A stretch of DNA of 64,000 nt, taken from assembly GCF_003569045.1 (NCBI RefSeq), contig NZ_BFCB01000002.1, forward strand, positions 930,001 to 994,000, read 5' to 3'. This document shows positions 17,176-25,280 of the stretch, piece after piece (within the stretch, counting starts at the first letter, position 1; every line of letters begins with the position of its first letter). The DNA comes from Aggregatilinea lenta (GTDB taxonomy: Bacteria; Chloroflexota; Anaerolineae; Aggregatilineales; Aggregatilineaceae). The notes beneath the pieces were generated by a model. That model did no database searches. It worked only from the letters and a program-made list of their open reading frames with translations, and was not told the DNA's origin. Position numbers and translations under genes: made by a program.

Positions 17176-18999
17176 ATGAAGGTCGTTCGCAGCATCACCC
17201 TTATCATGTTATTGATCCTTTCAGTCGCCGCCCTGCTCCCCGCCTCTGGTGCGCAAGCCCAGGGCGAGTGCGCCGGTGCGCCCGCGCCGCGCCTGACGAA
17301 GGGCCAGATGGCCCGCGTCACGCTGAGCGAGGGCACGGGTAACAACCTGCGCGCCACGCCGAGCAGCGCGGGGACCGTGCTGGGCGTCATGTCCGAAGGC
17401 GAAATCTTTACCGTGACGTCCGATCCGCAGTGCGTCGAGGGGTTCTACTGGTGGCAGATCCGCCGCTGGGACGGCCAGGGCGGCTTCACTGCCGAGGGCG
17501 CAAACGGCGAGTACTGGGTCGAGCCGTGGCCTCAGGATGGCGCGACGATTCCCACCGTTGCAGCGCCCACCGCCGAGACGGGCCTGATCGCGTTCGGGCG
17601 ATCCACGGACGAAACTACCGGGCAGATCTTCGTGATGGTCGCGGATGGGTCGCGCGAAGTGCTCGTCAGCGGGGAGGTCGTATCCGCCGGGCAGCCCGCG
17701 TGGTCCCCTGACGTCACCCGGATCGCGTTCACCGGCGGATCTGAGGAAGCCGTGACCACTGTGTACGTGGTCGATGCCGATGGGCAGAACCTGATCACGA
17801 TGCCCGGTGACTTTTCCACCGTGCGCGATCCGCAGTGGTCGCCGGATGGCACGCAGATCGTATTCGCGGCGGCGGGTTCAGCGGCAGCACCAAACAGCCC
17901 GTTTGACCTGTACGTGGTCAACGCGGACGGGACCGGCCTGAAGAACCTCAGCAACACTCCCGACATCGACGAAACCAATCCGGCATGGTCGCCGGACGGC
18001 GGGCAGATCGCGTTCACTTCGACTCAAGAAGGCAGCGCGGATGTGATTGTGACCGACGCGGGCGGCTTCAGCGCGACGATAATCGCTGCTACGAACGCCA
18101 TAGAGTTCAAGCCCGCCTGGTCGCCAGATGGGGCATGGATCGCCTATTACGCCACGAACGAGGACGGCGTCGCCCTGATGATCGCCGATCCGCTGGGGAC
18201 CAGTTCGGCCCAGATCGGGCAGATCTACGACGAGCGCAGCAACTCGCATGCGCCGGTGTTCAGCCCCGACGGCACACGGATCGCGTACTCGACCGTTTCC
18301 AGTCTGGCCGACAGCGCGACCAGCGAGCTGTTCAGCGTGCGCACGGATGGGACCGATCCGATCCAGTACACGGCAGATGGCGCGATCGCGCTTGCGCCAA
18401 GCTGGTCCCCAGACGGGCAGTGGCTGGTCTTTTCGTCCACGCGTGCCGATACCTTCGACCTGTGGGCCATGCGCGCCAACGGCGCAGGCATCGCCCAACT
18501 GACGCGCGGCGCGGACATGGAATACACGCCGCAGTGGTCGCCGCGCAGTGCCACGCTGCCCGCCGCGACCGGAACCCCGGCGGAGCCTGCCGTCACGACC
18601 GTGCCCGGCGAAGCCGAGCTGCTGTTGATCTACGACGCGGGCGTGCCGATGTTCACGCTGAAGAACCAGTCGAGCGCCGCGCTGAACCTGCTGCCGGTCA
18701 GTTTTTCGGGCGCGGGCGTGGTCGTCCCGGCGACGATCTGGAGCACGGAATTCCTCGCCTCGCCGCTGAACGCGTTCAAGGCGGGCGGCTGCCTGCAAAT
18801 GTGGCAGTTTGGACTGCCGCAGCAGGACGCTCCGGCGGAATGCGGCGACTCGCGCCAGGGCTGGATCAGCGAGGAGACGGGCTTCTTCTGGACGCAGGGC
18901 ACGTTCGACGTGCTGTACGACGGCGCGGTGGTCGCCACGTGCGAGACGGGCGCGGGCCGCTGCGAGGCCGATCTGCCCATCGTGCAGCCGGTGGGGTAA
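17176..18999 (+). CDS. Secreted SH3b plus TolB-like propeller protein
   Basis: The 607-residue protein has a signal peptide (1-28, ending AQAQG), a bacterial SH3-like domain (about 45-120, with LRATPSSAGTVLGVM), and a six-bladed TolB/PD40 propeller (about 135-455) whose blades show W-S-P-D-G-x-x-I-A/V-F repeats. A C-terminal beta domain (about 475-605) has Cys pairs that could form disulfides. SH3b domains often bind peptidoglycan or surface peptides, so it is likely a surface-bound binding protein. No enzymatic motif is seen. A terminator follows. Confidence 0.8.
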   Translation: MKVVRSITLIMLLILSVAALLPASGAQAQGECAGAPAPRLTKGQMARVTLSEGTGNNLRATPSSAGTVLGVMSEGEIFTVTSDPQCVEGFYWWQIRRWDGQGGFTAEGANGEYWVEPWPQDGATIPTVAAPTAETGLIAFGRSTDETTGQIFVMVADGSREVLVSGEVVSAGQPAWSPDVTRIAFTGGSEEAVTTVYVVDADGQNLITMPGDFSTVRDPQWSPDGTQIVFAAAGSAAAPNSPFDLYVVNADGTGLKNLSNTPDIDETNPAWSPDGGQIAFTSTQEGSADVIVTDAGGFSATIIAATNAIEFKPAWSPDGAWIAYYATNEDGVALMIADPLGTSSAQIGQIYDERSNSHAPVFSPDGTRIAYSTVSSLADSATSELFSVRTDGTDPIQYTADGAIALAPSWSPDGQWLVFSSTRADTFDLWAMRANGAGIAQLTRGADMEYTPQWSPRSATLPAATGTPAEPAVTTVPGEAELLLIYDAGVPMFTLKNQSSAALNLLPVSFSGAGVVVPATIWSTEFLASPLNAFKAGGCLQMWQFGLPQQDAPAECGDSRQGWISEETGFFWTQGTFDVLYDGAVVATCETGAGRCEADLPIVQPVG

Positions 19000-19009
19000 A
19001 ACGCAGCGG

Positions 19010-19037
19010 TGAGCGATTAGCCGTTAGCGGTTAGCCA
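19010..19037. repeat. GCGGTTAGC repeat module
   Basis: Tandem 'gcgattagccgttagcggttagcc', the first module of the composite intergenic repeats, sits between the stop codon and the terminator. Confidence 0.6.
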
Positions 19038-19050
19038 AAATCAGAACAGA

Positions 19051-19085
19051 AACGGGCGAGTCACAATGACCCGCCCGTTTTTTTA
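19051..19085 (+). terminator. Rho-independent terminator
   Basis: AACGGGCG / CGCCCGTT stem, 13-base loop, then a run of Ts, about 50 bases after the SH3b-propeller stop. Confidence 0.88.
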
Positions 19086-19208
19086 CCCACCACAGGAACG
19101 GCGTAGGAGCAGTTCACGAATTGCCTCATGAGTGCCAAGTTAACGGATCGATAGGTGTCTGATCTCTACGATGAACAGGCGATCAGGGAGCAAGTCGCCA
19201 AACCGGAT

Positions 19209-19277
19209 GTGCGTAGGGGTAGAGCAAGCTCTACCCGGCTTTGCTGTGCACGGGCGATGCAAGCATCGCCCCTACGA
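19209..19277. repeat. Palindromic GTAGGGG...CCCCTAC repeat
   Basis: Begins GTAGGGGTAGAGC-AA-GCTCTACC and ends GGGCGATGC-AA-GCATCGCCCCTAC. Same architecture as 2670-2732 but with a different inner palindrome. The rest of the 371-bp gap shows no gene. Confidence 0.65.
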
Positions 19278-19370
19278 AAGACAGAGTCGTCCATCGCGCG
19301 GCTGAATGCTTAACTTGCTGTGTACAGGCCAGTTCACGAAGTGCCGCCTACCCGCCCCGTCGAGAACCAA

Positions 19371-20693
19371 TCACCCCCGTACCCGCACGCGCATCCGCAG
19401 GCCAGCGCCTCCCATACGTGGTTCAAGCGTCGCGCCCATGTGCACGCGAATCGGCCCCGGTTCCAGCGCGAACGTGAAGCGCTGCAGCAGCCGCGCCAGC
19501 ACGATCTTGCCCTCCACTTGCGCGAACGGCATGCCGATGCAGGTCCGCGCGCCGCCGCCAAACGGCACGTAGGCGTAGTGCGGGCGGTCCTGACTGCGCT
19601 CCGGCAGGAAGCGATCAGGGTCGAAGCGCGCCGGATCGTCCCACAGCACGGGGTGGCGGTGCGTCAGGTAGGGCGAATAGACCACGCGCGACCCCGCCGG
19701 AATGCGGTAGTCCTCGAACTCCAGATCCTCGACGGCCAGCCGGTTGCCCAGATGCGCCGGAGGAAAGAGCCGCAGCGACTCCTTTAGCACGCGGTCCAGA
19801 ACGTCGAGCCGGTCCAGGTGCGCCACGCCGGGATCGTCCGCGCCGATCACCGCGTCCACTTCCGCCTGGGCGCGCGCCATGACGTCGGGATGTTGGCCCA
19901 GCAGCGCGAAGGTCCAGGCGAGCATGGCCGTGCTGGTATCGTGCCCGGCGATGACCATCGTCAGAAGCTGGTCGCGGATCATGTCGTCGGAGACACCCGG
20001 CGCGGCGACGAGAATGCTCAGCAGATCGGTGCAGACTTCGCGCGCATGGATCGATGCGCGGCGCTCGCGGACGAGGCGATACAGCCAGTCGTCGATCTGG
20101 CGCTGCGCCCAGCCGTAACCGGGTCGCGGCACGCCGGGCCAGACGAGCCACGCCCCCGGCGAAATGAACTTGAGCAGCTTCAGCACTGCGTCCCACAGCG
20201 TATTCAAATCGGGCAGAATATCCACGTCAAACAGCGTGCCCGTCAGGATCGGCAGCGCGATGCGGCGGATCTCGTCCAGCAGGTCGAGCGGCTGATCCAG
20301 GTGCGGCCAGCGCGCGCTGATCACGTCGGTGAAATGCACCATCTGCGCGACGTACCCCGGCAGCGCCTGCCGGTGCAGCGCGGGACTCATCACGCGGCGC
20401 ATCTCGTCGTGCAGCACGCCGTCCGTGACGAGCAGCCCATCACGCAGCAAGCGATCGATGGGATCGGATTCCAGCCGCCAGCGCAGTTGATCGCGCGCGG
20501 TGACCAGCACGAAGCGGTTCGCCGCCGGACCAATCAGGAATACGGGCGCGAAGCCGGGCAAATTGAGCCGGAACACGTCACCCAGGCTCGCGTGAAACGC
20601 TTCCAGCCCGGCCATCACGCTGCGTTCGCGGATCATGGCGCGCAGCGCGGCGAGCGCCGCAGCGTTATCGGGAACCGGAATGGCCTGGGGCAT
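19371..20693 (-). CDS. Cytochrome P450
   Basis: The 440-residue enzyme has all P450 hallmarks: I-helix AGHDTSTAML with the acid-Thr/Ser pair, K-helix KESLR (ExxR), and the heme-thiolate loop FGGGARTCIG with ligand C385. It lacks a membrane anchor, as is normal for bacterial P450s. It would hydroxylate or otherwise oxidise an organic substrate using electrons from a ferredoxin. No dedicated redox partner lies adjacent; the small 2Fe-2S protein at 8472 is distant. AAAGGCGG precedes ATG 20693. Sequence style resembles CYP110/CYP102-like soluble enzymes, but the subfamily is uncertain. Confidence 0.95.
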   Translation of the reverse strand: MPQAIPVPDNAAALAALRAMIRERSVMAGLEAFHASLGDVFRLNLPGFAPVFLIGPAANRFVLVTARDQLRWRLESDPIDRLLRDGLLVTDGVLHDEMRRVMSPALHRQALPGYVAQMVHFTDVISARWPHLDQPLDLLDEIRRIALPILTGTLFDVDILPDLNTLWDAVLKLLKFISPGAWLVWPGVPRPGYGWAQRQIDDWLYRLVRERRASIHAREVCTDLLSILVAAPGVSDDMIRDQLLTMVIAGHDTSTAMLAWTFALLGQHPDVMARAQAEVDAVIGADDPGVAHLDRLDVLDRVLKESLRLFPPAHLGNRLAVEDLEFEDYRIPAGSRVVYSPYLTHRHPVLWDDPARFDPDRFLPERSQDRPHYAYVPFGGGARTCIGMPFAQVEGKIVLARLLQRFTFALEPGPIRVHMGATLEPRMGGAGLRMRVRVRG

Positions 20694-20759
20694 CGTGCCG
20701 CCTTTGGGGTACGGAATGCTGCGCTATTCCAATCATAACACGGGGCATGAAGCGCGGCT

Positions 20760-20907
20760 GAGAACGGGATTAGGGAATGGGGAATAGGGATCAGGACGGA
20801 TTGTAAAACAAGGGCGGGCTTTAAACCCGCCCCTGCAAAACCCCGTCGGACGCGGTCTGTCTCCCCTCTCCAACTTGATTGGAGAGGGGCCGGGGGTGAG
20901 GTCGCGG
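20760..20907. repeat. Composite intergenic repeat (mirror order)
   Basis: Order: GGGAATGGGGAATAGGGA (20774-20791), 'gggcgggctttaaacccgcccctgc' (20812-20836), then TCTCCCCTCTCC-AACTTGATT-GGAGAGGGGCCGGGGGTGAGGTC (20861-20904). It is the mirror image of the copy at 31029-31160. Confidence 0.7.
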
Positions 20908-20922
20908 TTGCCTTGTGCCCGC

Positions 20923-21729
20923 TCATACCCCCACGTCGCGGCGCTCGAAGCCGAGCATGGCGACGACGACCAGCGCGGCGGCCAGCCCCAGCAGCAGCGC
21001 GACCGATCCCAGGCTCACGCCGCGCACCAGCACCACGTCGCCGTTGAAGTGATACCAGGGCGACAGCACCTGGATCGCCTTCGGGATGCCCGCCAGCGCG
21101 GCCATCGTGTCGAGCAGGTACGTGATCCCGGCCAGGCCGCCCGCGATGCCCGCCGCGCCGCCGCGACCGGGCCGCAGACAGGTGATCGCCAGCGTCAGCG
21201 CGCCGAAAAACAGCGCCATCGGCGCGATGTCGAGCGTGCCCGCCAGCAGCCGCCCCAGGTTCAGCTCCTCGAACGCATCGACCGGGATGCTGCCCAGCAC
21301 CAGGCCTGCATACGCACCCAGCAGCGCGAGCATCGTGACCAGAACCACCGCCGCGAACTTTTCCAGCACGATGCGACCGCGTTGGGTCGGCGTGGACAGC
21401 AGCAGATCGAGCGTGCCGCGCTCTTCCTCGCCGCCGATGAGACTCGCGCCGTAGCTGATGGTGATCGCCAGCGCCAGCACCGGGAAGAAGCTGCTGAGCG
21501 CCTTCGACGACAGATAGCCGTTGACCGTGTTGAAGTCGGTCGCCTCGCCTGCCAGCGCCTGGATCGGCGCGGGCATCCGGTCGAGCAGATCTTCCACCTG
21601 CCCCATGCTGTCGCGGATGGCCGGGTAGAAGCTCATGAACAACAGACCGGTCAGGAACATGCCGACCGTCCACGCGACGAGCGCCCCGCGCATGTCGCGG
21701 AGCGTCTTGAGAAACACCACACCTTGCAT
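20923..21729 (-). CDS. ABC-2 type permease (second of pair)
   Basis: The 268-residue protein has six predicted TMs and the SLIGGEEERGTLDLLLSTP motif typical of the ABC-2 (NatB/YhaP-like) family, followed by RGRIVLEKFAA. It is a paralogue of the 21872-22675 permease, so the transporter is probably a heterodimer. GGAGG occurs upstream of ATG 21729. A terminator hairpin sits between the two permease genes, so this one may be made at a lower level or from its own start. Confidence 0.88.
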   Translation of the reverse strand: MQGVVFLKTLRDMRGALVAWTVGMFLTGLLFMSFYPAIRDSMGQVEDLLDRMPAPIQALAGEATDFNTVNGYLSSKALSSFFPVLALAITISYGASLIGGEEERGTLDLLLSTPTQRGRIVLEKFAAVVLVTMLALLGAYAGLVLGSIPVDAFEELNLGRLLAGTLDIAPMALFFGALTLAITCLRPGRGGAAGIAGGLAGITYLLDTMAALAGIPKAIQVLSPWYHFNGDVVLVRGVSLGSVALLLGLAAALVVVAMLGFERRDVGV

Positions 21730-21809
21730 GCCCGCCTCCCTCCGCTGCCTCCCTGCGGGCAGCCCGCACACAACCCCCCATGCAACCGTGTTGCGCGAGG
21801 ACCTTAGAC

Positions 21810-21844
21810 AAAAAACCGGGACAGCTCTTGCGAACTGCCCCGGT
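21810..21844 (-). terminator. Terminator between paired permease genes
   Basis: Minus strand: ACCGGGGCAG-TTCGCAAGAG-CTGTCCCGGT, then TTTTTT. It lies between the two permease genes of one ABC system, so read-through or a second promoter is needed for the distal gene. Confidence 0.85.
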
Positions 21845-21871
21845 CGAAAAAACCGAAACTGCCAGTCGCGC

Positions 21872-22675
21872 TTACACGCCGAGATCGCGCCGTTGGAAGC
21901 CCCACAAGCTCACGCCCACCAGGGCCACGCTGAGCACCAGCAGCAGCGCGACATTCCCGGCGCTGAAACCGTCCACGATGGCGCGCGCGCCGTTGTAGTA
22001 GTACCACGGCGACAGGCGCTGGAGCCATTCGGGAATGCCCGCCAGATCGGCCATCGAGTGCAGCAGGTACGTCCCGGCGGCCAGCCCGGCGGCGATGCCC
22101 GACGCCGTGCCGCGCCCGCCCCGGACGCCGTTCAGGCACATCGCCAGCGCCGCGAAGAACAGCGTCAGCGGCAGCATATTGTACGTCCCGGCCAGCACAT
22201 CGCCGAAGCTTATCTCATCCACGCCGCTTACGACGGCGCCCGCTACGAAGCCGAGATAGATCGCCAGCAGCACGATCGTGGTGAAGACCGCCAGCGCCAG
22301 AAACTTTTCGAGCGCGACGCGCCAGCGCGGGCTGGGTGTCGCCAGCAGCACTTCGAGCGTGCGGCTTTCCTCTTCCCCGCCCATCAAGCCAGAGCCATAG
22401 GCGATGCCGAACGCCAGCAGGAAGATCGGGTAGAAGAAGCTGAACGCCTCCGCCGCCAGGAAGCCGTTGACCGTGGTCATGTCCATCTCGCCACCGAACA
22501 GCGCCATCATACTGTCGGGCAGGTTATCGATGTACGACTGGATGTCCTCACTGCTCTCCTGTAGCGAGGGGAACAGCGCCATGTAGTACAGGCTAAACAG
22601 GAACATGAGAATCGCCCACCACATGAGCGACTTGCGCATGTCGTAGAGTGTTTTCAGGAAGACATTACTGAACAT
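21872..22675 (-). CDS. ABC-2 type permease (first of pair)
   Basis: The 267-residue six-TM permease carries GLMGGEEESRTLEVLLATP followed by RWRVALEKFLA, aligning closely with the second permease (20923-21729). Its ATG (22675) lies inside the last codons of the ATPase gene, an 11-base overlap that implies translational coupling; GGAGG precedes it. Both permeases end in the same tail (FxRRDxGV). Confidence 0.9.
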   Translation of the reverse strand: MFSNVFLKTLYDMRKSLMWWAILMFLFSLYYMALFPSLQESSEDIQSYIDNLPDSMMALFGGEMDMTTVNGFLAAEAFSFFYPIFLLAFGIAYGSGLMGGEEESRTLEVLLATPSPRWRVALEKFLALAVFTTIVLLAIYLGFVAGAVVSGVDEISFGDVLAGTYNMLPLTLFFAALAMCLNGVRGGRGTASGIAAGLAAGTYLLHSMADLAGIPEWLQRLSPWYYYNGARAIVDGFSAGNVALLLVLSVALVGVSLWGFQRRDLGV

Positions 22676-23576
22676 GCGTGCCCTCCTTCGCATAGAACGT
22701 GAGGAAGATTTCTTCCAGGTCCGGCTGTTCGCTGAGCAGGTTGATCACGGTGAACTCCGCCGCGCGCTTGACCAGCGCATCCAGCGAGCCTTCGACCGTG
22801 AAGCGCAGGTGACTGTTTTCGGTCGTGACCTCGCGCACGCCGGGCAGCCCGGCGAACTGGTCCGCCGACACCGGCTCGCCGAAGGTGATGTCCAGGCGGC
22901 GCAGCGCCTTCGCCTTGATCTCGGACACTGCCTCGACCGCGATCAGCTTGCCCTCGCGGATGATACCCACGCGGTCGCAGACGCGCTCGACCTCGTGCAG
23001 ATTGTGCGAGGACAGGAACACGGTCTGCCCGTTGGCCTGCGCCTCGTGCACCATCTTGTAGAACTCCTGCTGGACCAGCGGGTCCAGGCCGCTCGTCGGC
23101 TCGTCGAGGATCAGCAGCTCCGGCTGGTGCATCAATGCCTGAAGCAGCCCGATCTTCTGGCGGTTGCCGGACGAGTAGTTCTTGACCTGCTTCGATAGGT
23201 CCGCGTCCAGGCGCTCGGCCAGGCCGCGCACGAACGTCCAGTCTACGCCGCCGCGTAGATTGGCGAGATAGCGCAGGTTTTGCTCGCCCGTAAGCTTGGG
23301 ATAGAGGGCGAGATCGCCCGGCAAGTAGCCCAGGCGTTTATGGATATCGAGCATGTTGTCATGCGAGTCGAGGCCGAAGATCAGGGCGCGCCCGGCGCTG
23401 GGCCGGATAAAATCGAGCAGCGTGCGAATCGTGGTCGATTTGCCCGCGCCGTTTGGGCCCAGGAAGCCGAAGACTTCCGCCTGCTGCACGCCGAGATCGA
23501 TGTCGATGATTCCGCGTGACTTGCCGTAGTGCTTGGTGAGACTTTCTGTTTGAATGATCACTTTCGTTTCCCCCAT
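22665..23576 (-). CDS. ABC transporter ATPase
   Basis: The 303-residue ATPase has Walker A GPNGAGKST, Walker B LLILDEPTSGLDP and H-loop SSHNLHE. The signature motif is YSSGNRQKIGL rather than LSGGQ, a variant common in the NatA/YtrB-like exporters paired with ABC-2 permeases. ATG 23576 (MGETKVII) is chosen; the frame stays open for 29 codons upstream, but the segment is atypical and contains the leader. It heads the operon with the two permeases and lies downstream of the GbsR/MarR gene. Confidence 0.92.
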   Translation of the reverse strand: MGETKVIIQTESLTKHYGKSRGIIDIDLGVQQAEVFGFLGPNGAGKSTTIRTLLDFIRPSAGRALIFGLDSHDNMLDIHKRLGYLPGDLALYPKLTGEQNLRYLANLRGGVDWTFVRGLAERLDADLSKQVKNYSSGNRQKIGLLQALMHQPELLILDEPTSGLDPLVQQEFYKMVHEAQANGQTVFLSSHNLHEVERVCDRVGIIREGKLIAVEAVSEIKAKALRRLDITFGEPVSADQFAGLPGVREVTTENSHLRFTVEGSLDALVKRAAEFTVINLLSEQPDLEEIFLTFYAKEGTHVQ

Positions 23577-23666
23577 GATCCGCCGGGATAGAGTCCCCGG
23601 ACCACAGAATTTCCGATACGCTGCACCCAGCATAGGCAGCCGCGGGCGAGTGCACAACCCCAAAAT

Positions 23667-23702
23667 TTAGGGTAATTGATAAAATTTGTTAGGATTACCT
23701 AA
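23667..23702. promoter_or_regulatory. AT-rich imperfect inverted repeat upstream of ABC operon
   Basis: TTAGGGTAAT and ATTACCTAA are opposed across 17 AT-rich bases, about 90 bases upstream of the ATPase start and downstream of the regulator gene. Candidate operator/promoter region of the ABC operon. Confidence 0.4.
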
Positions 23703-23753
23703 TTATTTGTACAAAAAAGCCCGATGCCCGGTCGCATCTTCGCCGCCACGCGC

Positions 23754-24230
23754 TTACTGGCGCGCCTGGCGTTCCTGCTTGAATTTCTCGATGAGACCCG
23801 GCATCTCGCGCTCGAAGAAGCCGTACACGTCGCGCATATCTTCGAGGCGCGCCCGCGCTTCGGGCGGTTCGTCTTCCAGCAGCCCCAGCCCGCGCTCGGC
23901 CAACTGCCGGAAGCGCGCGTATTCATCCACGCCCCCTTCGACGACCGCCGCCCAGCCGCCCGACCGCACCCGGAACAAATCGCGGCGCTGGCCGGGAATG
24001 CCGAAGCGCTCGACGATGCCCATCTGGATCAGCGCGCGGGTCATGGTGCTGATCGACCCCTTGCTGGCTTGCAGCGCGTCCGCCAATTCGTTGATCGTCT
24101 GGTGCGGCGGATCGCACACCATCAGCCAGCCGAGGATGCGCCCGGCCATACGCGTCAGGCCAAGATGCTCGAAGTACAGGCCCACTTCTTCTGCGTAAGC
24201 CTGCTTCGATTCCGGCATCCGTTCGTGCAT
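23754..24230 (-). CDS. GbsR/MarR-family transcriptional regulator
   Basis: The 158-residue protein has a winged helix of the GbsR/MarR type: RMAGRILGWLMVCDP, the recognition region INELADALQASKGSISTMTRAL, then a wing with VRSGGW and a C-terminal dimerisation helix pair. ATG 24230 is chosen because AAGG lies 8 bases upstream; an ATG seven codons earlier (24251) is possible. It is the first gene of a block with the ABC-2 exporter on the same strand, so local control of that exporter is likely. Its own promoter contains a perfect palindrome. Confidence 0.88.
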   Translation of the reverse strand: MHERMPESKQAYAEEVGLYFEHLGLTRMAGRILGWLMVCDPPHQTINELADALQASKGSISTMTRALIQMGIVERFGIPGQRRDLFRVRSGGWAAVVEGGVDEYARFRQLAERGLGLLEDEPPEARARLEDMRDVYGFFEREMPGLIEKFKQERQARQ

Positions 24231-24263
24231 TCCTACCGCCTTCCGCTTCATTCACATGGCTTC

Positions 24264-24300
24264 ATTATAGTTTCGATCAATCTATTCAGTCAATACTGAA
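24264..24300 (-). promoter_or_regulatory. Promoter and operator palindrome of the GbsR/MarR gene
   Basis: On the minus strand TTGACT, an 18-base spacer and TATAAT (24269-24264) form a good promoter. The perfect inverted repeat TTCAGT-ATTG-ACTGAA (24300-24285) covers the -35, as expected for autorepression. Confidence 0.7.
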
Positions 24301-24593
24301 CAAACTGATCGGACCCGATCGTGAGCCGTGCGGACCCGGCAGAATGGCACGCGGCCAGCGCATGACCTCTATTTTACGCCCCCTCCGCCGCGAAAACGGG
24401 GCTAACCTGTAAAATCGGTGTAAAATCGCCGCACCTGACCCGGTGACCGCCCGTCCGTTAAAAGGGATGTCCGAAGGCAGCGATTAAGGTGTGGATTGAC
24501 CTGATTAAAAAACCTATCTTGAGGTAGACTTAAACAGCATTAACGCCGCATCCTTCATCATGACGTACGAGACACATGCTAGCAGGCAAAACC

Positions 24594-24881
24594 ATGGCAT
24601 CACGCACCAGAAACGAACGCGAATTCCAGTTTTGGCAAGACCTACCTGACGGCAGACGGCGCTATTGGAACGAGCGCGCGGGGCTGACGGGGGGACACTT
24701 GCGCATCAGCAAAACCGTCGACGCTCAAGAAGCGGTCGTACAGATCATTCACGAGCTTTTTGACAACGAGAACCAGCTTGTCCATTGGCGTCAAAGCTTC
24801 CCCTTCGACAGCGGACCCCACGCCTCCCACACCGTACCGCAGCCAGGAGACGATCATGATTACGCGACATCAGGTAAGTGA
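24594..24881 (+). CDS. Small uncharacterised protein, first of overlapping pair
   Basis: The 95-residue protein begins MASRTRNEREFQFWQD and contains RRYWNERAG, an acidic central helix (EAVVQIIHELFDNENQLVHW) and FPFDSGPH. The central layout resembles small proteins found next to short partner genes in Chloroflexota and cyanobacteria, but I cannot name the family. ATG 24594 is used (AGCAGG 8 bases before); ATG 24576 is possible. The end overlaps the next gene by 26 bases in another frame, so the two are coupled. The 363-bp gap before it contains only the regulator promoter and AT-rich DNA. Confidence 0.5.
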   Translation: MASRTRNEREFQFWQDLPDGRRRYWNERAGLTGGHLRISKTVDAQEAVVQIIHELFDNENQLVHWRQSFPFDSGPHASHTVPQPGDDHDYATSGK

Positions 24882-25122
24882 CAAACTGCTGGCCTATCTG
24901 AACCAGAAGATGACCCTGGCCGAACTGGTCGACTGGGCGGCGGACTGTTTCGCCATCGGCGGCTTCGGGCCGGAAGAAGACATCCCGCTGCTGCGCGACG
25001 TGTTGATGTACCTCGCCGCTGCCGACACCAGCGCGTTCCCCCTCACCTGGGATGTGTGCGTGGACTTCATGCACCAGTTGGGCACGCCGGTCAAGGTTGT
25101 GCCGATCAACGCCAGGAACTAA
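24856..25122 (+). CDS. Small uncharacterised helical protein, second of overlapping pair
   Basis: The 88-residue acidic protein starts MITRHQVSDKLLAYLNQKMTL with AGGAG 6 bases upstream of the ATG, a strong ribosome site inside the preceding gene. The LLAYLNxxMTLAELVDWAAD helix pair and a second helical part (DIPLLRDVLMYLAAADTS) are the only recognisable features. The overlapping two-small-gene layout resembles toxin-antitoxin pairs, but no toxin motif is evident, so this is only a possibility. Confidence 0.55.
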   Translation: MITRHQVSDKLLAYLNQKMTLAELVDWAADCFAIGGFGPEEDIPLLRDVLMYLAAADTSAFPLTWDVCVDFMHQLGTPVKVVPINARN

Positions 25123-25249
25123 GAGTGTGTACGGAAGCCCTCATCCCCCGGCCCCTTCTCCCCCAGGAAGAAGGGGAGCAAGACAGCGGAAAGCGCTGGC
25201 GGTGGGTAACACGAAGGAGTGTAAAGCCGCTTTCCACACACGCTCTAAG
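25120..25249. repeat. MITE-like element with imperfect terminal inverted repeats
   Basis: Left end TAAGAGTGTGTACGGAAGC and right end GCTTTCCACACACGCTCTAAG are inverted copies with a few mismatches. The interior is a GGCCCCTTCTCCCCCAGG-AAGAAGGGGAGC hairpin of the composite-repeat type. The left end supplies the stop codon of the 24856 gene. Confidence 0.5.
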
Positions 25250-25280
25250 CCCGCTCTGACAGCCTGACGAGGCGATCCGT

